NCBI GenBank assembly: GCA_910585435.1
Contig: CAJUEJ010000008.1
Location: 1-64,000, forward strand
Direction: 5' to 3'
DNA from: an uncultured Hungatella sp.
GTDB taxonomy: Bacteria; Bacillota; Clostridia; Lachnospirales; Lachnospiraceae
Length of the DNA: 64,000 nt
A model generated the notes under the pieces. It searched no databases. It saw nothing but the letters and a program-made list of their open reading frames with translations, and was not told where the DNA came from. Both the position numbers and the translations under genes were made by a program. This document shows, one piece after another, positions 25,546 to 34,072 of this stretch (position 1 is the first letter of the stretch; every line of letters begins with the position of its first letter).

Positions 25546-27102
25546 GTGTTGAAGAAAATATTGGTTCGGAAAAATGCGTATTTTGATTCGGTTACCCTTA
25601 TGTCTTTGGGCAGCAAGATCAAGAAGATGGATGGGGTATCCCAGGCGGTAGTGGTGATGGCCACGGAGATGAACCGGGAGATTCTCAAGAACGTGGGCCT
25701 TGGAAATGAGGAGACAGAAGCAGCAGGCCCCAATGATCTGGTTTTGGCCGTTGAGGCGGAAAGCGAAACCTTCCTTTCGGCGGCTTTTGCAGAGATTGAG
25801 GAGAAGCTGGCAGGGAGTCAGGATAAAAAGAAGAATCGGGATAATGTATATAAGACGCAGGAAGAAGCCTTAAAAGACGGAGTGAAAGCGAATATGGCGG
25901 TGATCTCTGTTCCTGGACGCTTTGCTGCAAGGGAAGCAAAGAAAGCTTTGAAAAACGGTATGCATGTGATGTTGTTCAGCGACAATGTGACCGTAGAGCA
26001 GGAACGGGAATTAAAGGAGCTGGCCAGGGAGAAAGGGCTTCTGGTTATGGGGCCGGACTGCGGCACAGCGGTGGTAAACGGGACAGGACTTTGCTTCGCC
26101 AACAAGATGAGAAAAGGCGCTATCGGCATTGTGGGAGCTTCCGGAACAGGCCTTCAGGAGGTTCTGGTACAGATTGACCGCCTTGGCGGCGGTATTGCCC
26201 AGGCCCTGGGAACCGGCGGGAGAGACTTAAAGGAAAGTATTGGCGGGATCATGATGATGGAAGGCATAAAAGCCCTGGATGGGGAGGAACAGGTAAAGGT
26301 GCTGGTGCTGGTGTCCAAACCGCCGGAACCTGCTGTGGAGGAAACCATATGGAATCTTTTGAGGCAGGTGAAAAAGCCTGTGGTAGTCTGTTTCCTGGAA
26401 GGAAAGAAGAGAGAGAATCTGCCTGGGAATATCTGTATGGCCTCCACTCTTTTAGAAGCGGCGAAAAAGGCGGTTGCTCTGGAGAAGGGAGTGGAATATA
26501 CAGAAGAAATAAGGGACAGAAGCATGGAGATTCAGAAGGAAAGCATGGATTTAAAGCCGGAACAGAGATATGTCAGAGGATTTTTCTGCGGAGGCACCTT
26601 ATGCGCAGAGGCTTTGATCGTGCTGCGGGAAAGGCTGACAGACCTCAAAAGCAATGTGTCTCACCATAAGGGGGAGATTCTGGAAGATGCCAGGGATTTA
26701 AAGGGAAATGTACTTCTGGATCTGGGAGAAGATGAGTTCACCAACGGCCGCCCCCATCCCATGATTGAGCCGTCTCTGAGGACAGAGTGGATCGTCGATG
26801 CAGCAAAAGACTCTACAGTGGGAGTGATTCTTCTGGATGTGGAGATTGGATATGGATCCCATGAGAATCCGGCCCAGATCGCCGCAGAGGGTATCCGTCA
26901 GGCAAAAGAGACAGCAAAGGAAGCAGGGAGAAGCTTAAAAGTAGTGGCATATGTATGTGGGACAGACAAGGACAGGCAGAATCTGGAGGAGCAAAGGACC
27001 ATTTTAGCCGGAGAGGGAGCCATTTTAGCAGACAGCAATGTGGAAGCGGCTCACCTTGCAGCTCAGCTTTTGGGGAATCAGAAGGGAGGGAAAAACAGAT
27101 GA
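25546..27102 (+). CDS. fdrA: FdrA, oxamate carbamoyltransferase subunit (acyl-CoA synthetase-like)
   Basis: The 518-residue protein resembles the alpha subunit of succinyl-CoA synthetase but belongs to the FdrA family. It has ISVPGRFAAREAKKAL, then MGPDCGTAVVNG and GIVGASGTGLQEV (nucleotide-binding segments). The usual phosphohistidine loop of SucD is not apparent, in line with a different reaction. E. coli FdrA is part of oxamate carbamoyltransferase. The start is GTG with a GGGAGGAG site 5-6 bases upstream. Its stop overlaps the allG start by 4 bases. Confidence 0.88.
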   Translation: MLKKILVRKNAYFDSVTLMSLGSKIKKMDGVSQAVVVMATEMNREILKNVGLGNEETEAAGPNDLVLAVEAESETFLSAAFAEIEEKLAGSQDKKKNRDNVYKTQEEALKDGVKANMAVISVPGRFAAREAKKALKNGMHVMLFSDNVTVEQERELKELAREKGLLVMGPDCGTAVVNGTGLCFANKMRKGAIGIVGASGTGLQEVLVQIDRLGGGIAQALGTGGRDLKESIGGIMMMEGIKALDGEEQVKVLVLVSKPPEPAVEETIWNLLRQVKKPVVVCFLEGKKRENLPGNICMASTLLEAAKKAVALEKGVEYTEEIRDRSMEIQKESMDLKPEQRYVRGFFCGGTLCAEALIVLRERLTDLKSNVSHHKGEILEDARDLKGNVLLDLGEDEFTNGRPHPMIEPSLRTEWIVDAAKDSTVGVILLDVEIGYGSHENPAQIAAEGIRQAKETAKEAGRSLKVVAYVCGTDKDRQNLEEQRTILAGEGAILADSNVEAAHLAAQLLGNQKGGKNR

Positions 27103-28508
27103 AAATCAATGATTTGTTTCAACAGGAATTAACGGTTCTCAACATCGGGGCTCCCAATTTTAAAGCGGATTTGGATCTACAGGGAATTTCGGCTCATCAG
27201 ATTCAATGGATGCCCCCTGCAGAAGGCGATCTGGAACTGATTGAACAACTGGATAGGTTTAGCGACAGGGAAGATATCAAAGAAGCCAACCAGGAAGCAT
27301 TTTCCCGAATTCTCAAGGGGAGCCCTGTACTTGTGGGAATGGAGCGGGCCATAGACGTGATACCTGGCATGACGAAAAACACCATTCTCCATTCAGGGCC
27401 GCCTATTGGCTGGGACAGAATGTGCGATCCGGTAAAAGGAGCTGTGGTGGGGGCACTGATCTATGAAGGAAGAGCGGAAAATGAGGAAGAGGCCAGACAG
27501 CTTGCCGCCTCTGGCGAGATTACTTTTTCGCCCTGTCATGAGCACAGCGCTGTGGGACCTATGGCAGGAATCATCTCCCCCTCGATGCCTGTACATATTG
27601 TAGAGAACAAGACTTATGGCAACAGGGCTTACTGCACAGTCAATGAGGGATTGGGGAAGGTTCTTCGGTTTGGGGCATTCGATCAGTCAGTGATCGCCCG
27701 CTTAAGATGGATTGAAACGGAATTTATGCCTGTGATGCAAAAGGCTATCCGGCTTCATGGGGAGATTGATTTGAAGGTCATCACCGCGCAGGCAGTTCAG
27801 ATGGGGGATGAGTGTCACAACCGAAACAAGGCGGCTACCTGCCTGTTCTTCCGGGAACTGGTGCTGTCCATGTTAAAGACCGGATTTCCAGAACAGCAGA
27901 TTGAAAAGGCGATTGATTTTATCCGCGGGAATGACCATTATTTCCTGAACCTGTCTATGCCTGCCTGCAAGTCGATTCTGGATCCGGCAAATGGAATCCC
28001 CAATTCTACCATTGTCACGGCAATGGCCAGAAACGGTGTGGATTTTGGAATCCAGGTCAGCGGGTTGGGGAAGAAATGGTTTACTGCGCCTGCAAATTAT
28101 GTCCAGGGTCTGTTGTTTCCCGGATATGACGATCAGGATGCCAACCCGGATCTGGGAGACAGCGCCATAACAGAGACTACGGGAATCGGAGGGTTCGCCA
28201 TGGGAGCCTCTCCGGCCATCACCCAGTTTGTAGGGGGAACAGTAGAAGACGCTGTGAATTACACCAGAAGCATGTACACCATCACAACCGGAGAGAACAG
28301 CGCCTACGCCCTGCCTCCTATGGATTTTCGGGGAGCAGCCACAGGAATTGATGTGTTAAAGGTGCTGGACAGCGGGACACTGCCTGTCATCAACACAGGT
28401 ATTGCCCACAGGGTAGCAGGAATCGGGCAGATTGGCGCAGGGATTGTCAATCCGCCCAGAGAGTGTTTTGTGAAAGCGCTTAAGGAATATAGCAAGGTGA
28501 GGGGATAG
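27099..28508 (+). CDS. allG: YlbE/AllG-like DUF1116 protein, oxamate carbamoyltransferase subunit
   Basis: Starting at the ATGA overlap with fdrA (27099), the protein has 469 residues; an open frame upstream lies within fdrA. It matches the DUF1116 family (E. coli YlbE/AllG), with SPCHEHSAVGPMAGIISPSMPV, a GDECHNRNKAAT motif and a C-terminal MGASPAITQFVGG. It is the third part of the carbamoyltransferase. Overlapping genes, like the neighbours, suggest an equal-subunit complex. A GAAGGGAGGG site precedes the start. Confidence 0.87.
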   Translation: MKINDLFQQELTVLNIGAPNFKADLDLQGISAHQIQWMPPAEGDLELIEQLDRFSDREDIKEANQEAFSRILKGSPVLVGMERAIDVIPGMTKNTILHSGPPIGWDRMCDPVKGAVVGALIYEGRAENEEEARQLAASGEITFSPCHEHSAVGPMAGIISPSMPVHIVENKTYGNRAYCTVNEGLGKVLRFGAFDQSVIARLRWIETEFMPVMQKAIRLHGEIDLKVITAQAVQMGDECHNRNKAATCLFFRELVLSMLKTGFPEQQIEKAIDFIRGNDHYFLNLSMPACKSILDPANGIPNSTIVTAMARNGVDFGIQVSGLGKKWFTAPANYVQGLLFPGYDDQDANPDLGDSAITETTGIGGFAMGASPAITQFVGGTVEDAVNYTRSMYTITTGENSAYALPPMDFRGAATGIDVLKVLDSGTLPVINTGIAHRVAGIGQIGAGIVNPPRECFVKALKEYSKVRG

Positions 28509-28512
28509 GATT

Positions 28513-29412
28513 ATGAGAGTTGTGATTGCCCTTGGTGGAAATGCGTTGGGAAATAATCCTTCTGAGCAGAGGGAAGCCATAGGGAATGCTTCTAAAATGG
28601 TGGCGGATTTGATTCAAGAAGGATATGAGGTGGTTCTGGCTCACGGAAACGGCCCCCAGGTGGGAATGATCCAGAACTGTATGCCATCCCAGGTCAGTCT
28701 GTCTTCCTGTGTATCCATGTCTCAGGCTTACATCGGGCTGGATATGCAGAATCTGTTGAGGGAGGAACTGTACAATCGTGGGATTTATAAAACCGTAGTC
28801 TCTGTGATTACCCAGGTGAGCGTGGAGGAGGAGGACAGAGCCTTTTTAAATCCTACGAAGCCCATCGGCCATTTTATGACAGAGGAGGAGGCAAGGGAAC
28901 TTGCCAGGGCAGGAGCCCATGTGATGGAGGATGCAGGGCGGGGATACCGTAAGGTGGTGGCTTCCCCTAAGCCTGTGGATATTGTGGAGATCCAGGCTAT
29001 CCGTAATCTGGTAGACAGCGGAAATGTGGTTATTGCCTGCGGTGGCGGAGGAGTTCCTGTGGTGAAGAAGGGAAACCGGCTGGAGAAGGTGGATTCTGTG
29101 ATTGACAAAGATTTTGCCAGTGCAAGGCTTGCACAGCTTCTTGATGCGGACTTTCTGGTACTTTTAACCGGGGTGGAGAAAGTGGCCATTAATTATGCCA
29201 AACCAGACCAGAAATGGCTTTCCCGGATTACGGTGGAGGAAGCCAGGGAATATATCCGTCAGGGGCAGTTTGCGCCAGGGTCTATGCTTCCTAAGATTGA
29301 AGCGGCGGTGGAGTTCGCTGTGTCCAAGGCTGGAAGAAAAACGCTGATTACCATGCTGGAACAGGCTTCTGTGGGGATCCATGGGGGGACTGGGACTATG
29401 GTGGTGGCGTAG
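28513..29412 (+). CDS. arcC: Carbamate kinase
   Basis: The 299-residue enzyme makes ATP from carbamoyl phosphate and ADP. It starts with VIALGGNALG, then HGNGPQVG, VIACGGGGVPVV, KDFASARLA and GSMLPKIEAA, all family hallmarks. It is the last gene of the operon, 4 bases after allG. With the carbamoyltransferase upstream it allows ATP formation from a ureido compound, with CO2 and ammonia as end products. There is no arginine deiminase or ornithine transcarbamoylase gene nearby, which supports a ureide role (AllK-type) instead of arginine fermentation. Confidence 0.95.
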   Translation: MRVVIALGGNALGNNPSEQREAIGNASKMVADLIQEGYEVVLAHGNGPQVGMIQNCMPSQVSLSSCVSMSQAYIGLDMQNLLREELYNRGIYKTVVSVITQVSVEEEDRAFLNPTKPIGHFMTEEEARELARAGAHVMEDAGRGYRKVVASPKPVDIVEIQAIRNLVDSGNVVIACGGGGVPVVKKGNRLEKVDSVIDKDFASARLAQLLDADFLVLLTGVEKVAINYAKPDQKWLSRITVEEAREYIRQGQFAPGSMLPKIEAAVEFAVSKAGRKTLITMLEQASVGIHGGTGTMVVA

Positions 29413-29498
29413 TGTAGGGATTGTATCTGGCAGCTGTCAGGCTTGCTTATTGGCCTGCTTGTGGGCTGCATTGGCATATAAATTATGCGTTTAGATAG

Positions 29499-29540
29499 AA
29501 AAAGCTGGTATCTTAGTTAAACTGAGATATCGGCTTTTTA
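29499..29540 (+). terminator. Terminator of the catabolic operon
   Basis: AAAAAGC...ATCTTAGTT pairs with AACTGAGAT...GCTTTTT around a very short loop, about 90 bases after the arcC stop. The flanking A and T runs make it usable in both directions. Confidence 0.75.
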
Positions 29541-29859
29541 AGTGATCCTTCCGTTTATATTCTTGATCATAAAATAGTTATAGTCTAATTTTTAATGGTT
29601 ACATAATTCTGAAAAGAGAAGGCTATATCATTTGACTGGAGGCATATACAGAGCTGCGGTATTTAAAATATGATTGTCTGACAATAAATGAAAATATTTT
29701 TATTATTGTAATAAAAAAATATCAAACACCTTGCGATACAGGCAGAGACGTGATAAGATGGTGGGAGAATAAAATGTACCGTTTGAAGGGTAGGGGGCAT
29801 CCGTTGGCAGTACAGAAATAGGAAGGGCGGATGGCCTGAACCAGAAAGGAGAAGGCAGC
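29541..29859 (+). promoter_or_regulatory. Long leader of the second molybdenum block
   Basis: No gene is seen. AT-rich DNA holds a palindrome TTGTCTGACAA (29674-29684) and an imperfect 29-base inverted repeat centred near 29708. The transcribed part before the start codon can pair TGTAC (29775-29779) with GTACA (29810-29814), and GGCATCCG (29796-29803) with CGGATGGCC (29828-29836, one bulge), an interleaved pseudoknot-like order. A molybdenum-cofactor (Moco/Tuco) riboswitch is possible since all genes downstream make or use the cofactor. I cannot confirm its consensus by eye. Confidence 0.4.
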
Positions 29860-30882
29860 ATGAAGCTGATGAAAACCGAAGAAGCAATCGGCCAGATTCT
29901 GTGCCACGATATCACACAAATCATCAAAGGTGTAACCAAAGACGCCGTATTTCGGAAAGGCCATGTGATAACCCAGGAAGACATTCCCGTATTGCTAAGC
30001 GTCGGAAAGGACCACGTTTATATCTGGGAAAACGACGAAACCAAGCTTCACGAAAACGATGCCGCCCAGATTCTCTGCGACATCTGTATAAACCATAACA
30101 TGCGCCCCTCCCAAGTCAAAGAAGGAAAAATAGAACTGATAGCCACCTGCGACGGCCTTCTGAAAATCGACCGGGAAAAACTAAACGCCATCAACTCCTT
30201 AGGTGAGATGATGATAGCCAGCCGCCACGGGAATTTCCCTGTCCGCGCCGGAGACAAAATTGCAGGAACCAGAATCATTCCGCTGGTGATAGAAAAAGAA
30301 AAGATGGAACAGGCAAAAGCCATAGGCGGCAACATCCCCATTTTCCAGCTTCTTCCATACCAAAAGAAAACCGTAGGAATCGTCACCACCGGCAACGAAG
30401 TCTACTACAAAAGAATCACCGATACCTTCACACCAGTCATAGAAGAAAAACTATCCCAATACCCTATGGAAATCATCGGCCATGAAATCAGCAGCGACGA
30501 TGCAGCCATGATACAAAGCAAAATTCTAAGCCTCCTTGCAGCCGGAGCAGACATGATAATCTGCACCGGAGGGATGAGCGTAGACCCCGACGACCGCACA
30601 CCCGCGGCAATCCGGGCCGTAGCCCCATCCATAGTCACCTACGGAGCCCCGGTGCTGCCTGGAGCCATGTTCCTGCTGGCATACTACAACCATACCATCC
30701 CCATACTGGGACTGCCCGGCTGCGTCATGTACGCCAAAAGAACCATATTTGACCTGGTACTTCCCCGCATAGCAGCAGGCGAAACACTAAAAAAAGAAGA
30801 TCTCCAAATCCTGGGAGAAGGCGGGCTATGCCTGTCCTGCCCCACCTGCACATTCCCCAACTGCGGATTCGGGAAAGCCTGA
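29860..30882 (+). CDS. MoeA-like molybdopterin-binding protein with cysteine-rich tail
   Basis: The 340-residue protein has a MoCF_biosynth (molybdopterin-binding) domain at about 170-310, with VGIVTTGNEVY, IICTGGMSVDPDD and GLPGCVMYAKRTIFD. The first 165 residues replace the larger MoeA N-terminal domains. The last 15 residues carry four cysteines (CLSCPTCTFPNC), unusual for MoeA, and suggest a metal or Fe-S site or a persulfide relay. It may insert molybdenum into molybdopterin or act in the selenium-specific branch. A GAAAGGAGA site precedes the ATG. It starts the second molybdenum operon. Confidence 0.82.
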   Translation: MKLMKTEEAIGQILCHDITQIIKGVTKDAVFRKGHVITQEDIPVLLSVGKDHVYIWENDETKLHENDAAQILCDICINHNMRPSQVKEGKIELIATCDGLLKIDREKLNAINSLGEMMIASRHGNFPVRAGDKIAGTRIIPLVIEKEKMEQAKAIGGNIPIFQLLPYQKKTVGIVTTGNEVYYKRITDTFTPVIEEKLSQYPMEIIGHEISSDDAAMIQSKILSLLAAGADMIICTGGMSVDPDDRTPAAIRAVAPSIVTYGAPVLPGAMFLLAYYNHTIPILGLPGCVMYAKRTIFDLVLPRIAAGETLKKEDLQILGEGGLCLSCPTCTFPNCGFGKA

Positions 30883-30940
30883 ATCAAGGCCTCTCCTCAC
30901 AATAGAAAATACAGTACCAAAACAAAAAGGAGCATATTAT

Positions 30941-31972
30941 ATGCCAGACCTATATCAATCCATAAAAGAAATAAACCATGACAACCAAAACATAGCCATG
31001 ACCGTACTAGAAGGCCCCTGTTTCGGAGAAAAAGCTCTCTATTCCAATCACGACCTAATATGGCCCCTCCAGCCCTCCCAAGCCTTCTTCCCCCGTCGCC
31101 AGCCAGACCCCGATACAATCCAGGGCAGCGGCATCTACACTATAAAAGGAACCCAGGTATTCTGTGACATATTGTCCAAAGAGAAAACCCTCATAATCTG
31201 CGGAGCCGGCCACGTATCCATCCCAGTCATTCACATAGGCCAAATGCTGGGCTTCCATATCCATGTAGTGGAAGACCGCCCCAAATTCGCAGACAACGCC
31301 AGAAAAGCCGGGGCCCACCAGGTCACCTGCCAGCCCTTCAGGCCAGGGCTAAAACAGATATCCGGAGACAAAGACACCTACTTTGTCATCCTAACCAGAG
31401 GCCACCGCTACGACCAGGAATGCCTGGAGGCCATAGTCAGAAAACAACACGCCTACATTGGCATGATAGGAAGCAAGAAGAGAACCAGTAAAGTCAAAGA
31501 AGCCATCATCCAGCAAGGAGCCGACCCCCATGTAGTAAACCAAATCCACACCCCCATCGGCCTGGACATCGGCGCAGAGACACCAGAAGAAATAGCAGTA
31601 GCCATCATGGCCCAGATAATCCAGAAAAAAAACCAGACCAAACGAAACGGAGGCTACCCCAGAGAAATCCTGGATGCCATCCTCAACCTCCCCCATACCC
31701 AAACCCACGGAATCCTGGCCACCATTGTCATGCGCAAAGGCTCTGCCCCCCGGGCAGTCAGCACCAAGATGCTGGTGCTGCCAGACGGGAACACCATCGG
31801 AACTATCGGCGGCGGATGCACAGAAGCAGAACTGGTCACAAACGCCCGCTCTATGCTCCAGACAGGCCAGACAGACAGCCGCCTGTGCCATGTAGACATG
31901 ACCGGAGATGATGCCGAAGACCAGGGAATGGTATGCGGTGGCACCATAGACATTCTACTGGAATATATCTAG
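30941..31972 (+). CDS. XdhC/CoxI family cofactor maturation protein with rearranged domains
   Basis: The 343-residue protein has an XdhC-type Rossmann domain at about 82-225 (LIICGAGHVSIPV, TRGHRYDQECL, MIGSKKR). After it, at about 245-343, is a full XdhC_CoxI domain (ATIVMRKGSAPRAVSTKMLVLPDG, TIGGGCTEAEL, VCGGTIDI). In usual XdhC the CoxI domain comes first. Here the first 80 residues keep only traces of that domain (ILSKEKTL before the Rossmann strand). XdhC binds molybdenum cofactor and sulfurates it before insertion into the hydroxylase. Here it would serve the selenium or sulfur ligand step. Confidence 0.85.
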   Translation: MPDLYQSIKEINHDNQNIAMTVLEGPCFGEKALYSNHDLIWPLQPSQAFFPRRQPDPDTIQGSGIYTIKGTQVFCDILSKEKTLIICGAGHVSIPVIHIGQMLGFHIHVVEDRPKFADNARKAGAHQVTCQPFRPGLKQISGDKDTYFVILTRGHRYDQECLEAIVRKQHAYIGMIGSKKRTSKVKEAIIQQGADPHVVNQIHTPIGLDIGAETPEEIAVAIMAQIIQKKNQTKRNGGYPREILDAILNLPHTQTHGILATIVMRKGSAPRAVSTKMLVLPDGNTIGTIGGGCTEAELVTNARSMLQTGQTDSRLCHVDMTGDDAEDQGMVCGGTIDILLEYI

Positions 31973-32054
31973 GCCCCCAAATCATATTCCCCCTGTACCC
32001 CCAGCTTCCACCCCTTAAATCCACAAAACCATCCACAAAAAACGAGGCAAACAC

Positions 32055-33032
32055 ATGAAAGACCATTACGGAAGAACCATCGATTACATGCGCATCTCCA
32101 TCACAGACCGCTGTAACCTGCAGTGTCGCTACTGCATGCCCCACAAAATACCCCACCTCCCCAAAGAACACCTGTTAACCTACGAAGAAATCCAGTTCAT
32201 ATGCCAGATAGCCGCCGACATAGGCATCACCAAGCTGAAAATCACCGGTGGGGAGCCCCTGGTACGCTCCGGATGTCCCCAACTCATAGGAAAACTAAAA
32301 ACAATCCCTGAAATCACACAAGTCACCATGACAACCAACGGCATAAACCTGGAACAACACCTTCACGAGCTCAAAGAAAACGGCCTGGATGCAGTCAACA
32401 TTAGCCTGGACACATTAAACCCCCAGGTTTACCAGCAAATAACAGGAAAAGACCAACTCCCCAAAGTACAAAACGCCATAATCCAGTCCATAAAAGCAGG
32501 CCTGCCCGTAAAACTAAACACCGTCCTCCAGACAGGCATAAACGAAAATGAATGGCCCCAACTTATAAAACTAACACAACAATATCCTATAGACATCCGC
32601 TTCATTGAAATGATGCCCATCGGATACGGAAAACAATACTCCCCAGTCAGCAATACACAGCTCCTCCAACAAATCCAGGCTATGTATCCAGAACTTCAAA
32701 AAGAACAATCCATCCACGGAAACGGCCCCGCCGTTTACTACAAGATACCAGAAGCCAAAGGCAGCATCGGATTTATCAGCGCCATCCACGGAAAATTCTG
32801 CCAAACCTGCAACCGCCTCCGCCTGTCCGCCCACGGAAGCCTGAAACCCTGCCTCTGCTACGAAGACCAGGTAGACCTGATAGAACCCCTAAGAACCTGC
32901 AAAGGAAAACAAAGAGAATACCAGATAAAAGAAAAAATCCTTCAGGCCATCAACCAAAAACCCAAAGAACACCACTTCACACAATCCGCCCAGATAACCG
33001 AGACAAAACCCATGGTACAGATAGGAGGATAA
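32055..33032 (+). CDS. moaA: GTP 3',8-cyclase
   Basis: The 325-residue radical SAM enzyme starts molybdopterin synthesis by rearranging GTP. The N-terminal 4Fe-4S cysteines are C20, C24 and C27, followed by KITGGEPL (SAM binding). The second cluster is in FCQTCNRLRLSAHG...KPCL. The last two residues are Gly-Gly, the conserved tail needed for catalysis in MoaA. It follows the XdhC gene by 82 bases and shares the C-rich codon style. With moaC at 37873 it gives the first step of the pathway; moaD and moaE are not in the window. Confidence 0.95.
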   Translation: MKDHYGRTIDYMRISITDRCNLQCRYCMPHKIPHLPKEHLLTYEEIQFICQIAADIGITKLKITGGEPLVRSGCPQLIGKLKTIPEITQVTMTTNGINLEQHLHELKENGLDAVNISLDTLNPQVYQQITGKDQLPKVQNAIIQSIKAGLPVKLNTVLQTGINENEWPQLIKLTQQYPIDIRFIEMMPIGYGKQYSPVSNTQLLQQIQAMYPELQKEQSIHGNGPAVYYKIPEAKGSIGFISAIHGKFCQTCNRLRLSAHGSLKPCLCYEDQVDLIEPLRTCKGKQREYQIKEKILQAINQKPKEHHFTQSAQITETKPMVQIGG

Positions 33033-33052
33033 ACAGACAGGAGGAAAAACAG

Positions 33053-33988
33053 ATGGGAAAACTAATCGCCATATGTATCAGCGAACACAGAGGTACACAA
33101 AAACACCAGGTAGAAAAAGCCACCCTCATAGAAAACTGGGGCATAGAAAAAGATGCCCACGGCGGAACCTGGCACCGCCAGGTCAGCCTCCTCTCTCTGG
33201 AAAAAATAGAAGAATTCCAAAAAAAAGGAGCACAAATAGACTTCGGAGCCTTCGGAGAAAACCTGATAATAGAAGGCTTTGACCTTAGAACCATCCCCGT
33301 AGGAACCAAAATCCAGATAGGAACCACCCTCCTGGAACTCACCCAGATAGGCAAAGAATGCCACAGCCACTGCCAGATATACAAAACCATGGGCGACTGC
33401 ATCATGCCCAGAGAAGGCGTCTTCGCAAAAGTAATCACCGGAGGAACCATCCGCCCAGGAGACCAGGTACAACTCCTCCCCTTACCAAAAGACCGCCCCT
33501 TTACAGCAGCAGTCATTACCCTGAGCGACAAAGGAAGCACCGGAGAACGAGAAGACAAAAGCGGCCCTCTGATAAAAGACCTTCTCCAGTCACAAGGCTA
33601 CCAGGTCATCGAATCCCTCCTCCTCCCCGACGGAAGGCCCGACCTGGAAAAACACCTGTGCCGCCTGGCCGACCAGAGACAAGTCAACCTAATCCTTACC
33701 ACCGGCGGAACCGGCTTTTCCCAGAGAGACACCACACCAGAAGCCACCCTTGCCGTCTGCGACCGGATGGCAAACGGCATCGCCGAAGCAATCCGCCAAT
33801 ACTCCCTTACCATCACCGGCCGCGCCATGCTAAGCCGCGCTGTATCAGGAATCCGCCGACAAACCCTGATAGTCAACCTCCCCGGAAGCCCCAAGGCCGT
33901 GAAAGAAAGCCTGGACTATATCCTTCCCCATCTAGGCCACGGACTTGGCATTCTGAGAGGAAGCGAAGGAGAATGCGGAAACAGATAA
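33053..33988 (+). CDS. MOSC domain fused to MogA/MoaB-type molybdopterin adenylyltransferase
   Basis: The 311-residue protein is a fusion. Residues 1-145 are a MOSC domain (GIEKDAHGGTWHRQVSLLS, GENLIIEGFDL, then a cysteine-containing GKECHSHC). Residues 150-305 are MogA-like (AAVITLSDKGSTGEREDKSGPLI, LTTGGTGFSQRDTTPEA, LPGSPKAVKESL). MogA adenylylates molybdopterin for molybdenum insertion; MOSC domains often handle sulfur on Mo cofactor. A GGAGGA site precedes the ATG, and the gap after moaA is 20 bases. The layout suggests coupling of adenylylation to sulfur (or selenium) delivery. Confidence 0.88.
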   Translation: MGKLIAICISEHRGTQKHQVEKATLIENWGIEKDAHGGTWHRQVSLLSLEKIEEFQKKGAQIDFGAFGENLIIEGFDLRTIPVGTKIQIGTTLLELTQIGKECHSHCQIYKTMGDCIMPREGVFAKVITGGTIRPGDQVQLLPLPKDRPFTAAVITLSDKGSTGEREDKSGPLIKDLLQSQGYQVIESLLLPDGRPDLEKHLCRLADQRQVNLILTTGGTGFSQRDTTPEATLAVCDRMANGIAEAIRQYSLTITGRAMLSRAVSGIRRQTLIVNLPGSPKAVKESLDYILPHLGHGLGILRGSEGECGNR

Positions 33989-34072
33989 CAGAAATCCCCC
34001 ATATCATCCTGTCCAGACATACATCAGACAATAAAAAACAAAGAAATAAAAAACCAAAAACAGGAAAAGACC

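Noticed and set aside
28513..29412. Arginine deiminase pathway for the carbamate kinase
   Set aside because: No arcA, arcB or arginine transporter nearby; it sits at the end of the fdrA operon.
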